Source: Tetrahymena elliotti 4EA (lineage: Eukaryota; Ciliophora; Oligohymenophorea; Hymenostomatida; Tetrahymenidae). From it: 64,000 nucleotides of DNA. The notes under the pieces were generated by a model, which saw only the letters and a list, made by a program, of their open reading frames with translations, had not been told where the DNA came from and did no database searches. The stretch lies in the NCBI GenBank assembly GCA_000231825.2, contig JH720293.1, forward strand, positions 124,001 to 188,000, given 5' to 3'. Position 1 is the stretch's first letter, and each line of letters opens with the position of its first letter. The position numbers were made by a program, and so were the translations under genes. Shown one piece after another: positions 13,900 to 27,710 of the stretch.

Positions 13900-14972
13900 A
13901 TCTATTAATTACTTTTTAAATGGCTTTTATATTTCTCAGCAACTAGAATTTATGTTTGATTATGCTAGTCTGTAAATTATATGAATCAATAATATACGCT
14001 TAATAGAGCTTCAGTCGCTTTTCTTTATTTTTCAAGTAATAACAAGCAAAAAAAAATGGACAGATAAGCTATTTATTTGCTATGCTAATTAATTAATATC
14101 TCTCCAGATATGTTGTATTTTTATGTATTTATTATATAAATTAATTTAAGTTTTCTTTTTTATTGTTTAAAAACAAAATCAATCTTCTTTGATTTTTAAG
14201 TATTACCTTTAATAATTTTCCTTTAATATGCTTTTCCTCTTACTTTGTATTGTTTTGATAATTTAAATCAAAAATCATATTGTTTGCCAAATTCAATCAA
14301 TTGAAAAAAAATTTAAGAGCTGGAATAAAGTAATTAATAAAGAAAAAAAGAAAGTTATAAATAAAAACACAAATATTAATTATTTTCATGTAAATATACA
14401 TACAATATACAGTAAATTTGATTGATTATTCATTATTTTAATTGTCAAAACAGTAAATATATAGCAGTTTCTATTTTAAATTTTGATTTATCTATCAAAC
14501 AAATCAAATGAAATAACAATTATAGTATCATCAAATACAAAAATATCTTCATTTAAAAATATTATTTTTAATTTACAAATAAGGAAGTTACTTTTTATTA
14601 TTCAATAATGTTTTTCAATACATTTTTATTTATTTTGTTAAAAATTAAAAAATTATTTTGCCCTAAATCTTTTAATTTAAATAAATTACCATATTATTTT
14701 TTAAATATTAAAACTGTTCTTTAAACGAACGATGATTGGATTAAACTGAAAAAAATTAATTAACATTGTAAAAGTTATTTATTTCTTATTAATTACCTTG
14801 TTTGTTTAATTGATTTCTTGATTGATTAATCTTTCTATTTAATTAATTAATTTACATTGCGTGAATAAAAGAAATCTTAATTTGATAACGAGCAATATTT
14901 ATTTAGATAGTAAAACCAAAGAAAAAATATATATTTTTAATAGCACTTATAGCCTTTCCAGATTTCAAAAAT
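13900..14972. promoter_or_regulatory. Divergent spacer between dynein and the MIP-like gene
   Basis: About 1.07 kb separates the dynein start (reading left) from the MIP-like start (reading right), so both promoters must lie here or very near. The DNA is highly AT-rich, with runs of A and T and short ATTGATT/AATTAATT-type repeats near 14810-14850. No open reading frame is supported. Which base pairs act as promoter cannot be told from sequence. Confidence 0.5.
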
Positions 14973-16217
14973 ATGATTTCAAAAGTTTCAGGATATCAAG
15001 GATTTTCTTCATATGGTGATAAGCCATACCCTTCTCTTAAGCCAGGAAGATAAGTTCTCTCTCCTAACGATGTTTGGGAATAAAGTACTTTAAACGTTAA
15101 ATTAAAAATCAAAAAATGGATTAAATAATATTAAAATAATTGTTGAAATGATATTAAGGCAAAAAATTAGCTAAAAAATAAATGGGTTTTTTTCTATTTT
15201 GATTGAAAAAATTTTTAAGTTAGAATAAAAATAATGTATTCCTTAAAATATTCTATTAAAATTAGCATAAAGAACTCGTGATGATGCCTCTATGTATGAA
15301 AATCACTAAAATTACAAAACAGTGTATAAAGTAGATGTATCAAATGCAGTTTAACCCAAGGATTATCAAAACCATACTCATGTTAAGAAAGGACTTTAAA
15401 CCTAATATCAGCTTTAAGCTACAGGAAAAAGTGTTCTTTAATATGGTAGTGATAGAAAGGATGAAGTTTTTGATCCTAATAACGAAACTTCTAAGCTTAA
15501 AACAGGTGTTGAGCACTGGAAATCAAATTATAATGCTAATATTAAAGATCCTTATTCTTATAGTAAGGCTTCAAGACCAGAGTGGTCTTATCATCTAAAG
15601 CCTCACTAAGTTGATAGGTAAACTTTCAACTTTTTTTAAAAAAATTAACTATAAAATCTGTATTAAAAATATTTAATTATAAAATGAAACTTTTTAAGTT
15701 TGAGTTAAATTCAAAATTCTGAATTTAATTATTTTTTTAGTAAGATAGGACCCACTGAATATAAAACAACATTTGGAGAATTTGGCACAAAACCAACAGA
15801 TAAAATGAATGAATATGGTTATGAAAAAATTAATAAGCATGATGATCCTTTAAAGTAATTTTTAATAATAAATAATATTTTTTAACCTTAAAATTACAAA
15901 CTAGAATGGGTACCACTAAATCTACTTTCCATATCCCTAATTACACTGGTTTTATTCCTGCAGCTAGAACTGTAGGTAAATCTCTTGAGCATTCTGCAGC
16001 TTTAAATTCAAGAGTTGATAAGTCTAGAGCAACCATAGTAGATAATTAGTAAACTTATAAAAAATTTAATTTTTTTATTTTAAACTATTTTTTTTATCTA
16101 AATTGTAGTCATACTAAAATTCCTGGATATGCAGGTCATTAGCCTAAGGCTCCAGCTAATCAAAGAGGTTTTCTTAGAGAACATTGCTTTTCAACAGTTT
16201 CATCTCTTCAACTTTGA
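14973..16217 (+). CDS. Ciliary microtubule inner protein-like (CIMIP2/FAM166-like), 276 aa
   Basis: Five exons sum to 277 codons with consistent phases: 14973-15084, 15266-15617, 15741-15854, 15905-16048 and 16109-16217, ending on TGA. The product is basic and Tyr/Pro/His-rich with little predicted helix. Near the C-terminus it has two related short motifs, HIPNYTGFIPAAR (about residue 197) and KIPGYAGHQPK (about residue 243). Motifs of this IPGYxGxxP kind are known from FAM166/CIMIP2-type (DUF2475) and related proteins that sit inside ciliary doublet microtubules. Family membership is inferred from these motifs and the compact basic character. The divergent dynein neighbour fits an axonemal role. 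The first intron (15085-15265, 181 nt) is long for this gene. Confidence 0.55.
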
Positions 16218-16956
16218 TTATTAATAAGCATAAAATAGATTATATAAAATATATATTGTAATTAAAATTAAAACAATTAGATTAAATTAATTCTTAAAAC
16301 CTATTTTTGAAAGGTGAATTTTTAATGCTAATTTTAGAAATTTAAGAGCAAATTTTTCTTATTTAAATCATTATGTAATTACTATTACAAGTAATTTTTA
16401 ATTTGAAAAACATATTGAACAAATTATTTTTATCAGTAAAAAAAAAATTAAAAATTTTATGATTGTTTGTGAGTACATAAATGTATGACTAACTTTTAGT
16501 AAATAAAAAAAAACTTTAACTTCTGAGGAATTAGAAATAGTTTGCTACATAAAAATTAGACTGCCAAAAAAAAAGAATCAATCATATCAAAATTTTTAGA
16601 CACTAACCTTTATTTTTGAAAATAAATAAAAAATATTGTTAAGAATATCATAAGATACTCTTCTATTTGGCTTTATGAGATTGCTAATAGAATACATATA
16701 TCTTAATGTACTGTTTTAATTGTTTTTTAGATTTTTTTGATGTGTATATAGATGTATTAGCATTAGTTAGTGTATGAGTCTACTACGATATTTCTTTCTA
16801 ATAAAATCAAATATATTGTAATAAAAACTAATTAAATCTCAAAGGCGCAAAAGCCAGCAAAAAACAAATATTTGATAATCTTTTAAAAAAAAAATATTAA
16901 ATAAAATAAGGCATATAAGTTTGTTGTTAGCTAATTATCTAATAAAAGGGGAGACG
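16218..16956. other. Spacer between co-directional genes
   Basis: This stretch is AT-rich. It must hold the 3' end of the MIP-like transcript and the promoter of the exportin-like gene. I see no gene, tRNA or strong repeat. Confidence 0.5.
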
Positions 16957-19900
16957 ATGATGAATTCAGAAGTTAGTGTAAATGGTAGTAATACTTAGCA
17001 GCCAAATCCCATGTAGAATATAGTAATGAGTATATTCAATACTCCTCATTTTAGCCAAATAGTCTAGGGAGATATTGATGATTTTAATTGGTCATGTGAT
17101 ATTATATTGAGCTCTTAAAAAATACAAGTAAATGACCTTAAATATGATAATAATAATAATAAAAAATAGTTTAATAGAGAAATTATAGATTTTAAACATA
17201 TATGTTAACATTAGAAGCAACCATTTTATTATTTTTAATTATTGTAAACCTTAGGATAAGCAAGCATAGGAGTAAAAGATAGAATCATTTTTACTAGATT
17301 GGAGAAATATGTATAAATTTTTTGAAATTCTCATTCAAACTAAATAAGAGAATTCAATTTTTGTGGCTTGTGAACTTCTCTAAAAGATTATAAGTAGTGA
17401 TAATAAAACATTCCTCAACACCAAAGAAGCTTCATCTCATCATTTAAATAGAGGAAATGTATAAAATTATATGGATTTAGGCATTAATTTAGCAAATTCT
17501 GAAGAAAGAATGTCTTCAGACACAGTAGCTTATTTGGAGTTGTTTGGATTTTTCATGAAATTTTTAACACTGTGCTAAGACAAAAAATATTAATTGCATA
17601 CATATAAATCAATATGTCATGTAATTGCTGTTATATTTAAGGCTCTTTGGGGAGATAATTCTTTTGATTACTCTACAGAGCTTGTAGAATATGTTGTATA
17701 AATTCTTATTAATGTAAGTTATTTTAAACATAAATCTATTAAAAATTCAAGAGATGGCAAAATTTAATTATAAATTATTATATTTGCTTCTTGATGAATT
17801 TAATTTCAGTAATGGATCATTTACCTTTTTAAACATTTTCTTCAAATATTTTAGAAAGAGGATTTTGGTATCTTAATAGTAGATTTTATCATCTAAAATA
17901 TCTCTAATTTTAGCACTAATATGGGATACATTCTGTATAGAAGAATAATTTTGAGCTTTTAAACTTCTGGTTTAGTTCCAATCACTTAGCAAGTTGCTTC
18001 TAAGTTATACCAATAATTAGAAATTGTTGCAGCTTAGCCAAACAATCCTTCAAAAATATTTGAAAAATATGTAGGACTCTTTTAGCAGATTCTTTCTTTC
18101 AATTTTAACATATCATATTATGACTTTGAGACTGATTAAGATTACTAAGATAATTAGTTAATCCAGGTAATCATTTTATTTTTAAATTTATTTTTCATAT
18201 TGAAATGTTCTATTAAATAAACTGATCTTCAATTTATTTTATAAAAATGTGTCTAGTTCCCTGAAAAAATTGTTAAAATACTCGTGAACTTTGATTTACT
18301 TAAGAGATTATTTTATACAACAAAATTGCTTATCACTGTTAACTCTTAGATAGGTTTAAACGTAATTTGTTAAGATGTTTAAGATTTTATTTAAGAATTT
18401 CTTTTAGCTTCTTAGATGTTTGAGCAAAATTGTATCTTGCAGAATAACTCATTCTGAATTTGAAGATAAAGAAAAAAAGAAGGGTTTTATTCTTTTCTGC
18501 TGTGAAGGAATAACAGAAATAATCAGATCTATTAAAGTTCTTGATGAAGATTTAAACCTCGAGATTATTGATTATTGTAATAGGATGATGGTAAAAATAA
18601 ATTTTAATAGTCATGAGCAATAAATAATTTTTAATCAATTAAAAGAACAATTTTAGTTTGAAGAAGTTAAGAAAAATAGAAAAGTAAGGTGAAGAATGGA
18701 TTAATATCATGCAATTTTTTTCTCTTTATGTTATTAATCATACCCAATTTAATGTAAAAATTCAAAAATTAAAATATTTATAATTTAAATAAAATCTAAT
18801 TCTAAAAAGGTCAAAGATGAAGTTATTCCAAAATTGATGAACTTATGGAGAAAAATAGTTAGACTTTCAATAAGCATTAAAATTCCAAAATCAATAACCA
18901 ATCCTATAAATAAATTTACCTCAACAGTCGTAATCTACTTTGTTTAAAATTATTATCTAAATGTTAATATTCAACTTTTAAATAGCTTATACAAACTTTC
19001 ACTGAAAGATGTCTTTAATAAGGAGCTAATTTTTTTGAAGATGTGAACTTCTTAAGTAAGATTAAAATTAAAAAAGTAAGGTTAAACTTATTTAAAAATT
19101 AAAAAAGGATTTAAAAAATTCAAGAAAGCTATGAGAAATTTCTTTGAAAACATTTATTACATTGGAAATAATGAGCTTGAACCTTCATTCTAAATAGTTG
19201 CTCATTTATTTGAAAAATGTGCTGAGGAATACTTTCTTTGTTTACAAAATAGAGTAAATATTGATAATGCTTAAATGTTAAACTCAAATAGTAAAAAAAC
19301 ATTATTTAATACATAAATTACTAAAAATCATATTTAAATATAAATAGATAAAATTTGTTTATGCTTAAGTCTGGTTAATTAGCTTATTCTAGTTTCTTCA
19401 GTAGGAATTGAAAAATCTAGCTCATATATTCAGCAATCTGTTTAAGTATATGAGTATATGGGAAAAATGATTGCTATTTTCTTCAAAATTATTGAAAGTT
19501 AGATCAATTACCCTCAAGCTTAAGTAAAAATAATTAATTAAAATTTTAAGATTTTTTTTAATCAATCTTAAATTTTAATTTAGCTACCTTTGATTCAAAA
19601 TGAACTCACTGAGCTCTCAATTCTTTACTTCATGGAGGAGTATATTATTAAAACATTAGGAAGTAAAGTTGCTTAGTTTCTTCAATTTATTTTTAATAAT
19701 TTTTATTTTCAGATATGGATACAGATGATGCTAAAACATTCGATTCAACTTCAACTAGTGCTAAGGTAGTTATTCCTATTTAAAAAGAAGAAAATATTAG
19801 ATTGCTTATTAATGATAATTGTATATATTCTAAATAATCCATCTAATAAAATTAGTACTTTACATACGCTTAAAAATATTTGAATATCAACGAGTTCAAT

Positions 19901-21607
19901 TAGTTGACACAACTGATGATTAACAAGTTAGAGTAGAATTCACAAACTACTAGCAAAAATGTATTTGAGTATACTCTTCATGTCATAAATTTTATCTTTT
20001 AAAGGTAAATTGAGTTTGTATAATTTTAGGTTTTTACTTATTTATTTTAATGAATAGATTAAAACATAATCTTTCTAGAGGCGTGTTTAAGAAGATGCCA
20101 TTAATTATTCAACTTTCTAACCTAATTATGAAGGATTCTGTTGGAAGATAACTTACATAAGATAGCTTTAAAAGCAGAACCAAGATTTATGAATTAATAG
20201 CATTTGCATATATGGATGATCCTTTGGATAATTACATTGAAGCAACTGATGGTATTATCAGAAGAATTTGTTTCAACCCTCAAAATTGTACTAAAGTAAA
20301 TATAATTGTTAAATAAATATATTTTTTACTTTTGATTTTAAATAGGTTGACATGATTCGTTTCTTTTATGATGCTACTGGGTTAGCTAAGCATATAGATT
20401 TAGGAGCAATTTACAAGGTCTTTTTAAAGAAAACGTAAATTCCTTTTTAAATAATCATATTTTTAGAAGAATTTAATAATTTTCAGGTACCATTTATATA
20501 AGTTTATCTATTCTGATCAACTTCTTTCTTATGGCTTGGATATGGAGCTTATGGTTCCAGCTTTAAAGCTCTTACTAAATGTTATTGATAATAAGACATA
20601 AAGAATTAGTATTCTTTCAAATTAGAATTTTGGGTATCAAATGTTTAAAGATTTTTCTGATTTTTTAAATAAATATGGTAAACTATTAATGGAATATTTC
20701 TAAAATGTAGTAAATAAGAATTAAAACAATGATAAAATTAAACTTGTTATGATATATTGGAGAGTTTTAAATAAATTCCTTACTAGCAAGCTAATTAATT
20801 TTTCAGTTTTCCAGTTATATGGAGATTCTACATTTATAGATTACTTAAAAGTTAACTTGGATTTGAAATTCTTGCTTTTTGAAGAGGTTTTCTAGTATCC
20901 CAAGTTGACATAAGTTTTTATTTAAAATATACTCATAATATCAGAATAATTCCAAGAGACTGTATACTGTTTTAATGATGAAAGATATGCTATCAACCTA
21001 TTTTTAATATCTAAGAGATTTATGGAAAAAATTACCCAAGAAAATTTCAAATATGGAAACTTCAGCACCATTCATGACGATCCATTAATTTAAAATGTTT
21101 CATAAGTCATATAAAATCTCTGCAGCTTCTGTGTAGAAGAAATCAACTTTAAAATGACTGAGGAAGTTGAAAGAGGTGTTAAATCTCTAATAACAAATGG
21201 CTACACTATTTTTAAAGAATACATAGCCTTTTTGTTTAATATATCATTCAAATATGTAAATAATAAGGTATTCCCAAAAATATCCTATGCTCTGTTTGCT
21301 TTTATCGTCTTTATGCCTAACGTAAACACTTTTCTTATGAATTTTTGTTTCAAATAAATAATTATAACCTATAAAAAAGATATTTGATGAAGTAAGAAAA
21401 TAATATATTCAAACTTAAGTGATGAGTCAATAAGATATCAACATAATTTAAGAACCATTAAATAGCTTGCTTAAGGATATATAACTTAAAATTGATCCTA
21501 TTAACTAAGACAAGTTTTAAAATAATTTCAAATTAATTATTAAATCAATTAATCAAGGAGGTAATGAAGCTAATCAAATAGGAGGCCAATTAGAATATAA
21601 TTATTGA
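16957..21607 (+). CDS. Exportin-7-like karyopherin (RanBP16 family)
   Basis: Exportin-7 is a large importin-beta-like carrier that moves cargo across nuclear pores in a Ran-GTP-dependent way. The start is MMNSEVSVNG at 16957, and about a dozen short introns follow. The product is all-helical, near 1,100 aa by estimate, as expected for this family. The best matching stretch is at about 20800-20910: the exon reads INFSVFQLYGDSTF, then YPKLTQ, in the same order as the NF-VF-LYGD and YPKLSQ elements of animal exportin-7. The C-terminal segment PINQDKFQNNFKLIIKSIN also aligns by eye with the family's end. The last splice (donor GTAAAC near 21321, acceptor AAAAAG near 21377) restores the frame into the final exon, ending TGA at 21607. 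Homology was judged by eye, so another exportin subfamily remains possible. Confidence 0.68.
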
Positions 21608-22270
21608 AATCAATGAACAAATTAGTAAATTCTAACAGAAAGGATAAGATAATTTATTTAAAAAAATGTGTATTAATAAGATGAAAAATCAAAAATAACA
21701 ATTGCTATTACATTTAAATTTCAATTTGATATAAATAAAATTTATTAATAAATGTTTTTATTTATATTTATTAAACTTAATTATTTTCTTAAAGCTAGAA
21801 TTATTCAAAACTTATTACAAATTATTCAAATAAATAAATAAAAACAGCAATAAAAACTTAAAAATTAAAAAAATTTCTATTAAAATATGCAAATATTTTA
21901 ATAATAACAAAAAAATCATAATTTTTTAATTCTCTCTCTTTATTGAAACAAAAACATTTAAAATTTGAACACTTTCTTTAATACTCTAAATAGAAAAAAG
22001 AAAAATAACATTTTTATTATCGAGATAAATATTTATTTTATATTACTTATAATTTAGGATAAAGAAGTATTTTAAAAAGCTGTATTATAAAGTTTTCATT
22101 ACTAATATTTAAACTTATTTATTAAATTTAAATTTATGAAAATTTTTTTCAGATTAACTGAACATTTTTATAACAAAATATTGCAAATAGATATTAATAC
22201 AATAAAACTACAAAATAAATTTTTTTTAAAATTATATTTAAGCAAATAGGTGTTTATTTTTATAATTAAA
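21608..22270. other. Convergent spacer, no gene seen
   Basis: This 663 bp stretch between two converging 3' ends is almost pure A/T. It holds only terminal untranslated and polyadenylation sequence that I cannot delimit. Confidence 0.5.
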
Positions 22271-25200
22271 TCATCTTTTTGATAGTAATTATTAAATATT
22301 ATTTCTAGATTTTCTGTTGCAAATATTACAATAGATTTATACCATGTTATGCAAACACTTTTAAAGAATTTGCTTTTAATTTTAACTGTTGGGAGTTTAT
22401 AAAATGTTAGGAACAGTCACAATTTTTTAAGAAGGGTTTATTTGTAGCCCAGAAAATTTTAATTACTAACAATTTTCTTCTAAAAGTTTCTCATTAACTC
22501 TCTATTCATTTTCATCATTATTTAAGTTAGGAATGTGAGAGGAACTGGTATTTTTAATATTTATATTTGAATTGTTATTTTATTAATTTAAATTAATTGA
22601 TTTATGCTGATTTCTGTCACTAAGCAAATAGCTAAGCCCAGATTTTGTGGATATATTATCAATCTATTTTTAATTCTAAAAATATTTTTAAACAATAATG
22701 TTTAAATTAAAAATTTAAATTACTGTTTTATAAAATTTTTCAAGCTTGCAATCTTTTTGTTACACACCACTCATGTTTTTGTTGAGAGGATTCTTTTATT
22801 AAATTAGCTAAAAGTTCTATTTATTGTTAAAAATTAAATGTTAAAAATTTCTGAAATAACTAATAATTAAAAAATTACTTTTTTAATGAGCTCATTAGAT
22901 TTATTCAGAAAAGAAGATTGGTTGTTGTTATTTTTACTATTATTTAAACAGGAATTTTAGTTGTTATTGCTATTGTTTAAGAGATATCTTTAGGTGTTGC
23001 TTCTTCTCATTAATGCAGATGTATAATTATTATTTACAGTATTTACCTTCTTTTCAGGTTTATAAACTAATTAATATTATTTTAATGGATCTCTTTATGG
23101 GTTAGTTGCCGAATTCTGTAAGTTTGTATTTTATATAATTTCTGAGTTTTTAGGGGTTTTCTGTTTATTTGAAGCATTTTATTTCATTAAAATATTTAAT
23201 TAAGAATTTGAATTAGGGGAAAGACTAGTGTTTTTATGGTGAGCTTGTTAAATACTTTGGCCTATTTGTATTTGTAGTTTTCTATTAGGTGATATAGAAT
23301 TATTTGTTTTTACTTAATTTTAAATTTATGAGGTGGTTGTAATAGATGTGGCATTACTCATTGATTTATTATTTAATCTTTTAAATAATTAAGGAGTTTT
23401 ATTTCCTTAGAGGACATTTGTTGTAGTAGCTGACTGAGAAGTGGCATAATTACTAATTTATGCTATATTTATGGAAATACATTTATTTCTTGTTGTGCTA
23501 CTTATCTAATACTACTTATATTCTTCTCCCTCTGTTACTTATTTTGTCCCTCTTAAATTACTTCCACTTCTACTGGAACCTAGAATATTTTTTGTACTTT
23601 AACTCTAACCTAATCTATTAGGAGAAGCAGATGGCTTTGCAAACTCAGTTTAGGAACTTTTTAAATCAACTTAACTAATGTTAATTGATAACTTAGGAAT
23701 TTTTTATTTTTTATCTGAAAATTAAGTATTGTTAGATGGTGTATAATTTAAATTAATTTATTTTGTTTAAGTATTTCTCGTGCTAGATATTAAACTTTAT
23801 AAATTTGCCATACTTTAATTAATCACAATCCTTTTACTTCCTGATGAGTTTTAGTTAATCTATTAATTCATAAAAAGATTTTAATATAAATTGATAAAAT
23901 AAGCAACGAATAAAATACTGGTGACATATCTCTTGATTTATTTAGTATGTTGAGGATGTTATTAGGGTTATTTCTAGTTGAATCAAGTTGTTACCTAGAT
24001 TTCTAAAAGAATTCATCTGTGGGTATAAATTACTATTTATTATTTTCAAAATGACTTAGTGTTTAACTAGATCCTAAGAATTAGCTCATCAATTCTTAGT
24101 GTCCTTGAGGAGATAAAAGCTTTCTTAATGTATCTTGCTTTTGTCTATGAGTAAATTAGTCAGAGGAACTAGCAGTACTCACTGAAATTTGATAATTTCT
24201 ATTACTTTTTGGCTCATAGTTATAGTTAATTTCTTAATTTTCCTTATCAAATTCGCTAATTTAATGAAAGTTGTTTGCAAAAACTTCTTTTTAGATATTT
24301 GAATCTTATTTGAATGTTTACTAATTTTTTTACTCTTATAATTAAGAATTAGATGATGTATGCGATGATGCAAAATGAGAGGACTACTGCTAGTAGAAAT
24401 TTAAATCTGTTTTAGTTGGATGAGGTTCCTCTTTTTTGTAATCACCATTATTATTAATATTGTTGTTATTTTTATTTTACTCAAGAGCTAATTAATTTGT
24501 ATTTTACCTTGTAGAGTTAATTATATTTTCTATTTCTTGCTTGAGAGATGTATTTTTTTGTTAATTTTCTTATAAAGCATCTGATATAATAGATGCTGAA
24601 TGATTATAGCTGATAGATGATTCCATAGATTCAAAATTTTTGACTACATGACTTGTTATATTATCTACTGGTATTTATTCAAATAAATCTTATTCGTTAC
24701 AACTTGATTAAAGATTATTATATCTATTATTAGGTTCAATTTGTTATTGCTTATTGTTATTTAAATTTATATGAAAATTCAATAACCCTCCATTCATTAT
24801 GCTATTCATAGTTAAATTTGTTGATTAAGGATTATTTTCCCATTGATTTGTTACTAATACATTATTTTCAATATATTGTGGATTCATATTTTCTATTTTA
24901 AGACAAGATAAATCACTTATTTTTGAAGGTGAATACCCACCATTAAATGGATGCTATGGAGAACACTTAGATTCAAAGGATTAGTCATAATTTTTTAAAG
25001 GGATTTCACTAAGGCGATTCCAGTTTTATTCTAAACCACCTGCCTTTTCCATCATAGGATAATGAGGAATTTCTGTAAGTAGAGGTTAATTTATTTATTG
25101 CTTACTGAAAGCACTTTCATCTACTAAACACTAACTTTGTAATGAAGAGGCTTGAAGCTAAGATGTTTTTGAAGCAGTATAATCCCATTTTAAATTACTG

Positions 25201-25793
25201 CTTATATTGTATGAAATAGGGGTATAATTGTTATCTTCTAATTCAATATCTTCATGATGGATATTCTAAAGATTTTAAAAGGTTTATGGAGCTGCTTAAA
25301 ATTATTACTTTCTTTCTTTATTAAAGTTAAGTGAATTTTATGTCATGAGGTTATTCATTATAATATTATTTTAAAATGTATTTTCGCTAAAAGATTAAGT
25401 AGAAGGAGGAATGGGAGACTAAAGAGCAGGACTTTATATTTTTTTCTATGAGCCATTTTGATTCCTAAATGTAAATTATGCACATGATGCCATCATGTTA
25501 GATCCTGAACTCTGAGCTTGTTAAGAGCAAAAATTATTTGAATCATAATTAATCTATTCTGTTTGCTAAACTTAATTTATTTTTAAAGGAAAAGAATGAA
25601 CAGCCCTATTTTCTGTGATAGACTAGCTTTAAAATATTTGATCTTATTGCAAAGTTTATTCTTCACTTATATACTAACTATGAGAAGTGTTTGACACTTT
25701 TTCATGCTTCATCTTTGAACTTAAGGTATCCAACTCATACTATTTTTGCTAAAGTTCATAAGACTTTTACAAGAATCTGTTGATGTTTATCAT
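22271..25793 (-). CDS. Asn/Gln/Ser-rich protein of unknown function
   Basis: I do not recognise this gene. It starts at 25793 with MINIKQ-region codons read as ATG ATA AAC ATC AAC AGA and stays open, with TAA/TAG as Gln, to TGA at 22271. At least two introns are needed: one near 23870-23935, where TGA would otherwise stop the frame, and one near 22690-22765. The product is about 1,100 aa, dominated by Asn, Gln and Ser. Short charged patches occur, such as KKEEPHPTKTDLNFY. The C-terminus is basic (ICNRKSRNNIQQLLSKR). No catalytic motif, signal peptide or membrane segment is visible. The composition resembles disordered regulatory or RNP-type proteins common in ciliates, but that is not a functional assignment. 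It is divergent from the SAM/FHA gene. Confidence 0.75.
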
Positions 25794-27710
25794 TGATTGT
25801 GTTTACTTAAGAAAAACTAGAGAAATGGTAATAAATAATTATATAGAGGTGAAGTAGCTATTTCTATTTAAGTTGAATTTGTTGTTTTTCTTTTGATTTA
25901 AGATATAAATAATTTTTAATTAGCAATATTCAAATGGGTAAAAAGAAAATTGAAATTTAATTCAAATAATATGCTTTAACTAAGTCTTAGTGAAATTTTT
26001 AAAAACACTCCTCTTTATATCCATCAAACCAAATAAAAAGCACATCATAAACAACATTTTTTTAAATAAAAAAAAATTTCTATGTTCATATTTTTGAATT
26101 CATAACGATATACTTATAGTTGGTATTTCAAAAATTATTGTATAAATTCTTTATTTATTAAAGAACAACAAATTTAAAATTAATTTAAGAAATTTTTAAT
26201 TAAAAAATATTTTTAGATTGAAAAAATGTGTTAAAGAGTAGGAATAAACTCTAAAAAATAAGCAAATATTTTTCCAATTAAAATAATTTAATTCAAACAA
26301 ATAAAAATAGATATTTTTTATTTAAAATTTGTTAATAATTTTAAAAATAGTTTACTCAATAATTAATTTTATTTAAATTAAAAAATGTACTTAGAAATTT
26401 AATTTTGAATCTCTATCTTGGTGTTATGATGAAATAATACATTTTAAAATTTTTAATTTAATTGTTTTATTTTCTGTGAAAAGAAAGAAAAATATATCAG
26501 TCTTTTTGTATTTACACATTTAATATTTTTACTAGAATTTGTGTTATAAATAAATACATTTTTATTTTATTTTACAAAAAAGAATTTTCTAAATTTAAGA
26601 TATATTTTTGTAAATGAATATTTATTTGCTTTAAGGTAAACATTTATTTTATTTAAACATAATCTACACTTTAAGTTTAAAATAAATTTTATGAAGTCAA
26701 AATTATACTTGAAGGTTATTGAGGTTAAGAGTAATTTGATTAATTATATTAATTTCAAATAAAAAAGTGTAAGCAAGTCTATGAGATCTTAACACTAAAT
26801 AAAATCTTATAGAAAATAAACTTGCACAGATAGAATAATAAGTTTTGTATAAAAATTTTACTTTTGTTATATTACTTTAATGAAAATCATATTACTATGA
26901 AAATATAAAATTTAACATGCTCATTAAGAAGGTATTAATAATAAAAATATTATTTATTTTCCTTGTATGCCTCAAAAATAGCTGGAATTTTTCCTTTAAT
27001 TTTACAAAAAATGAATATTATTTTTGTAAAAATAAAAAATTGAAAAATTAAATTAAGAAATATAGATTAATCAAAGAATACAATATATATATATTTATAA
27101 AAGCTTTAATAATCAGTGTATTAAACAAGCAAAGTTATTCTTAATAGTTATCAAGAAGGATATTTGAACCAAATTTTTGAAGCTAGCAACTCGTTTAAAA
27201 TAAAAATATTTTTTTTGAAGAAAGCAAATGAAGTATAATGAAAAAAGCTTGATTTTTTAACAGTTTAAATTAAAATTTAAGTAGAACCCTCTCTGTTGGG
27301 ATAAGTTTTAAACCTAATAATTTTTATTCTTTGCAAATCTTAGATTTGCGGCTGATTAGTTTCAACAAAAGAACTTGACGCTAATAAAATTCTTAGATTT
27401 ATTCGAGTTTAATCCAATAGATTTTATTTATTCTTAAATTTTATCATTCAAAAATTAAGTGTTGTAAAGGATGTTATTTAACAAATGGCTGCTTTTAATT
27501 ATTGAATACACTATTTAGTTAGAAGATAATTAACCAATATCAAATTCTTAAATCCCTTCTTAAACTTTATACAACAACTCTTTTGATAATTTATAGCATG
27601 TTAAAGATGACAAAAATGTTCCAATCTCTTTAGGAGCTTTAAGTTTTAATTAGCTTTAATCTGAATAAAGGCCTGTTAATTAGTAGTTAACCAAAATTTT
27701 AAATATAATT
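25794..27710. promoter_or_regulatory. 1.9 kb divergent spacer
   Basis: It separates the divergent starts of the Asn/Gln-rich gene and the SAM/FHA gene. Most of it is extremely AT-rich. The last 400 bases, before 27711, are somewhat richer in G/C and contain a perfect 8+1+8 palindrome (27333-27349). No ORF is supported. Confidence 0.5.
27333..27349. promoter_or_regulatory. Perfect 17 bp palindrome GCAAATCT-T-AGATTTGC
   Basis: The two 8-base arms are exact inverted copies around one T, 362 bases upstream of the SAM/FHA start codon. The shape suits a dimeric DNA-binding protein, or a short hairpin if transcribed in the 5' leader. Function is inferred from symmetry alone. Confidence 0.4.
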
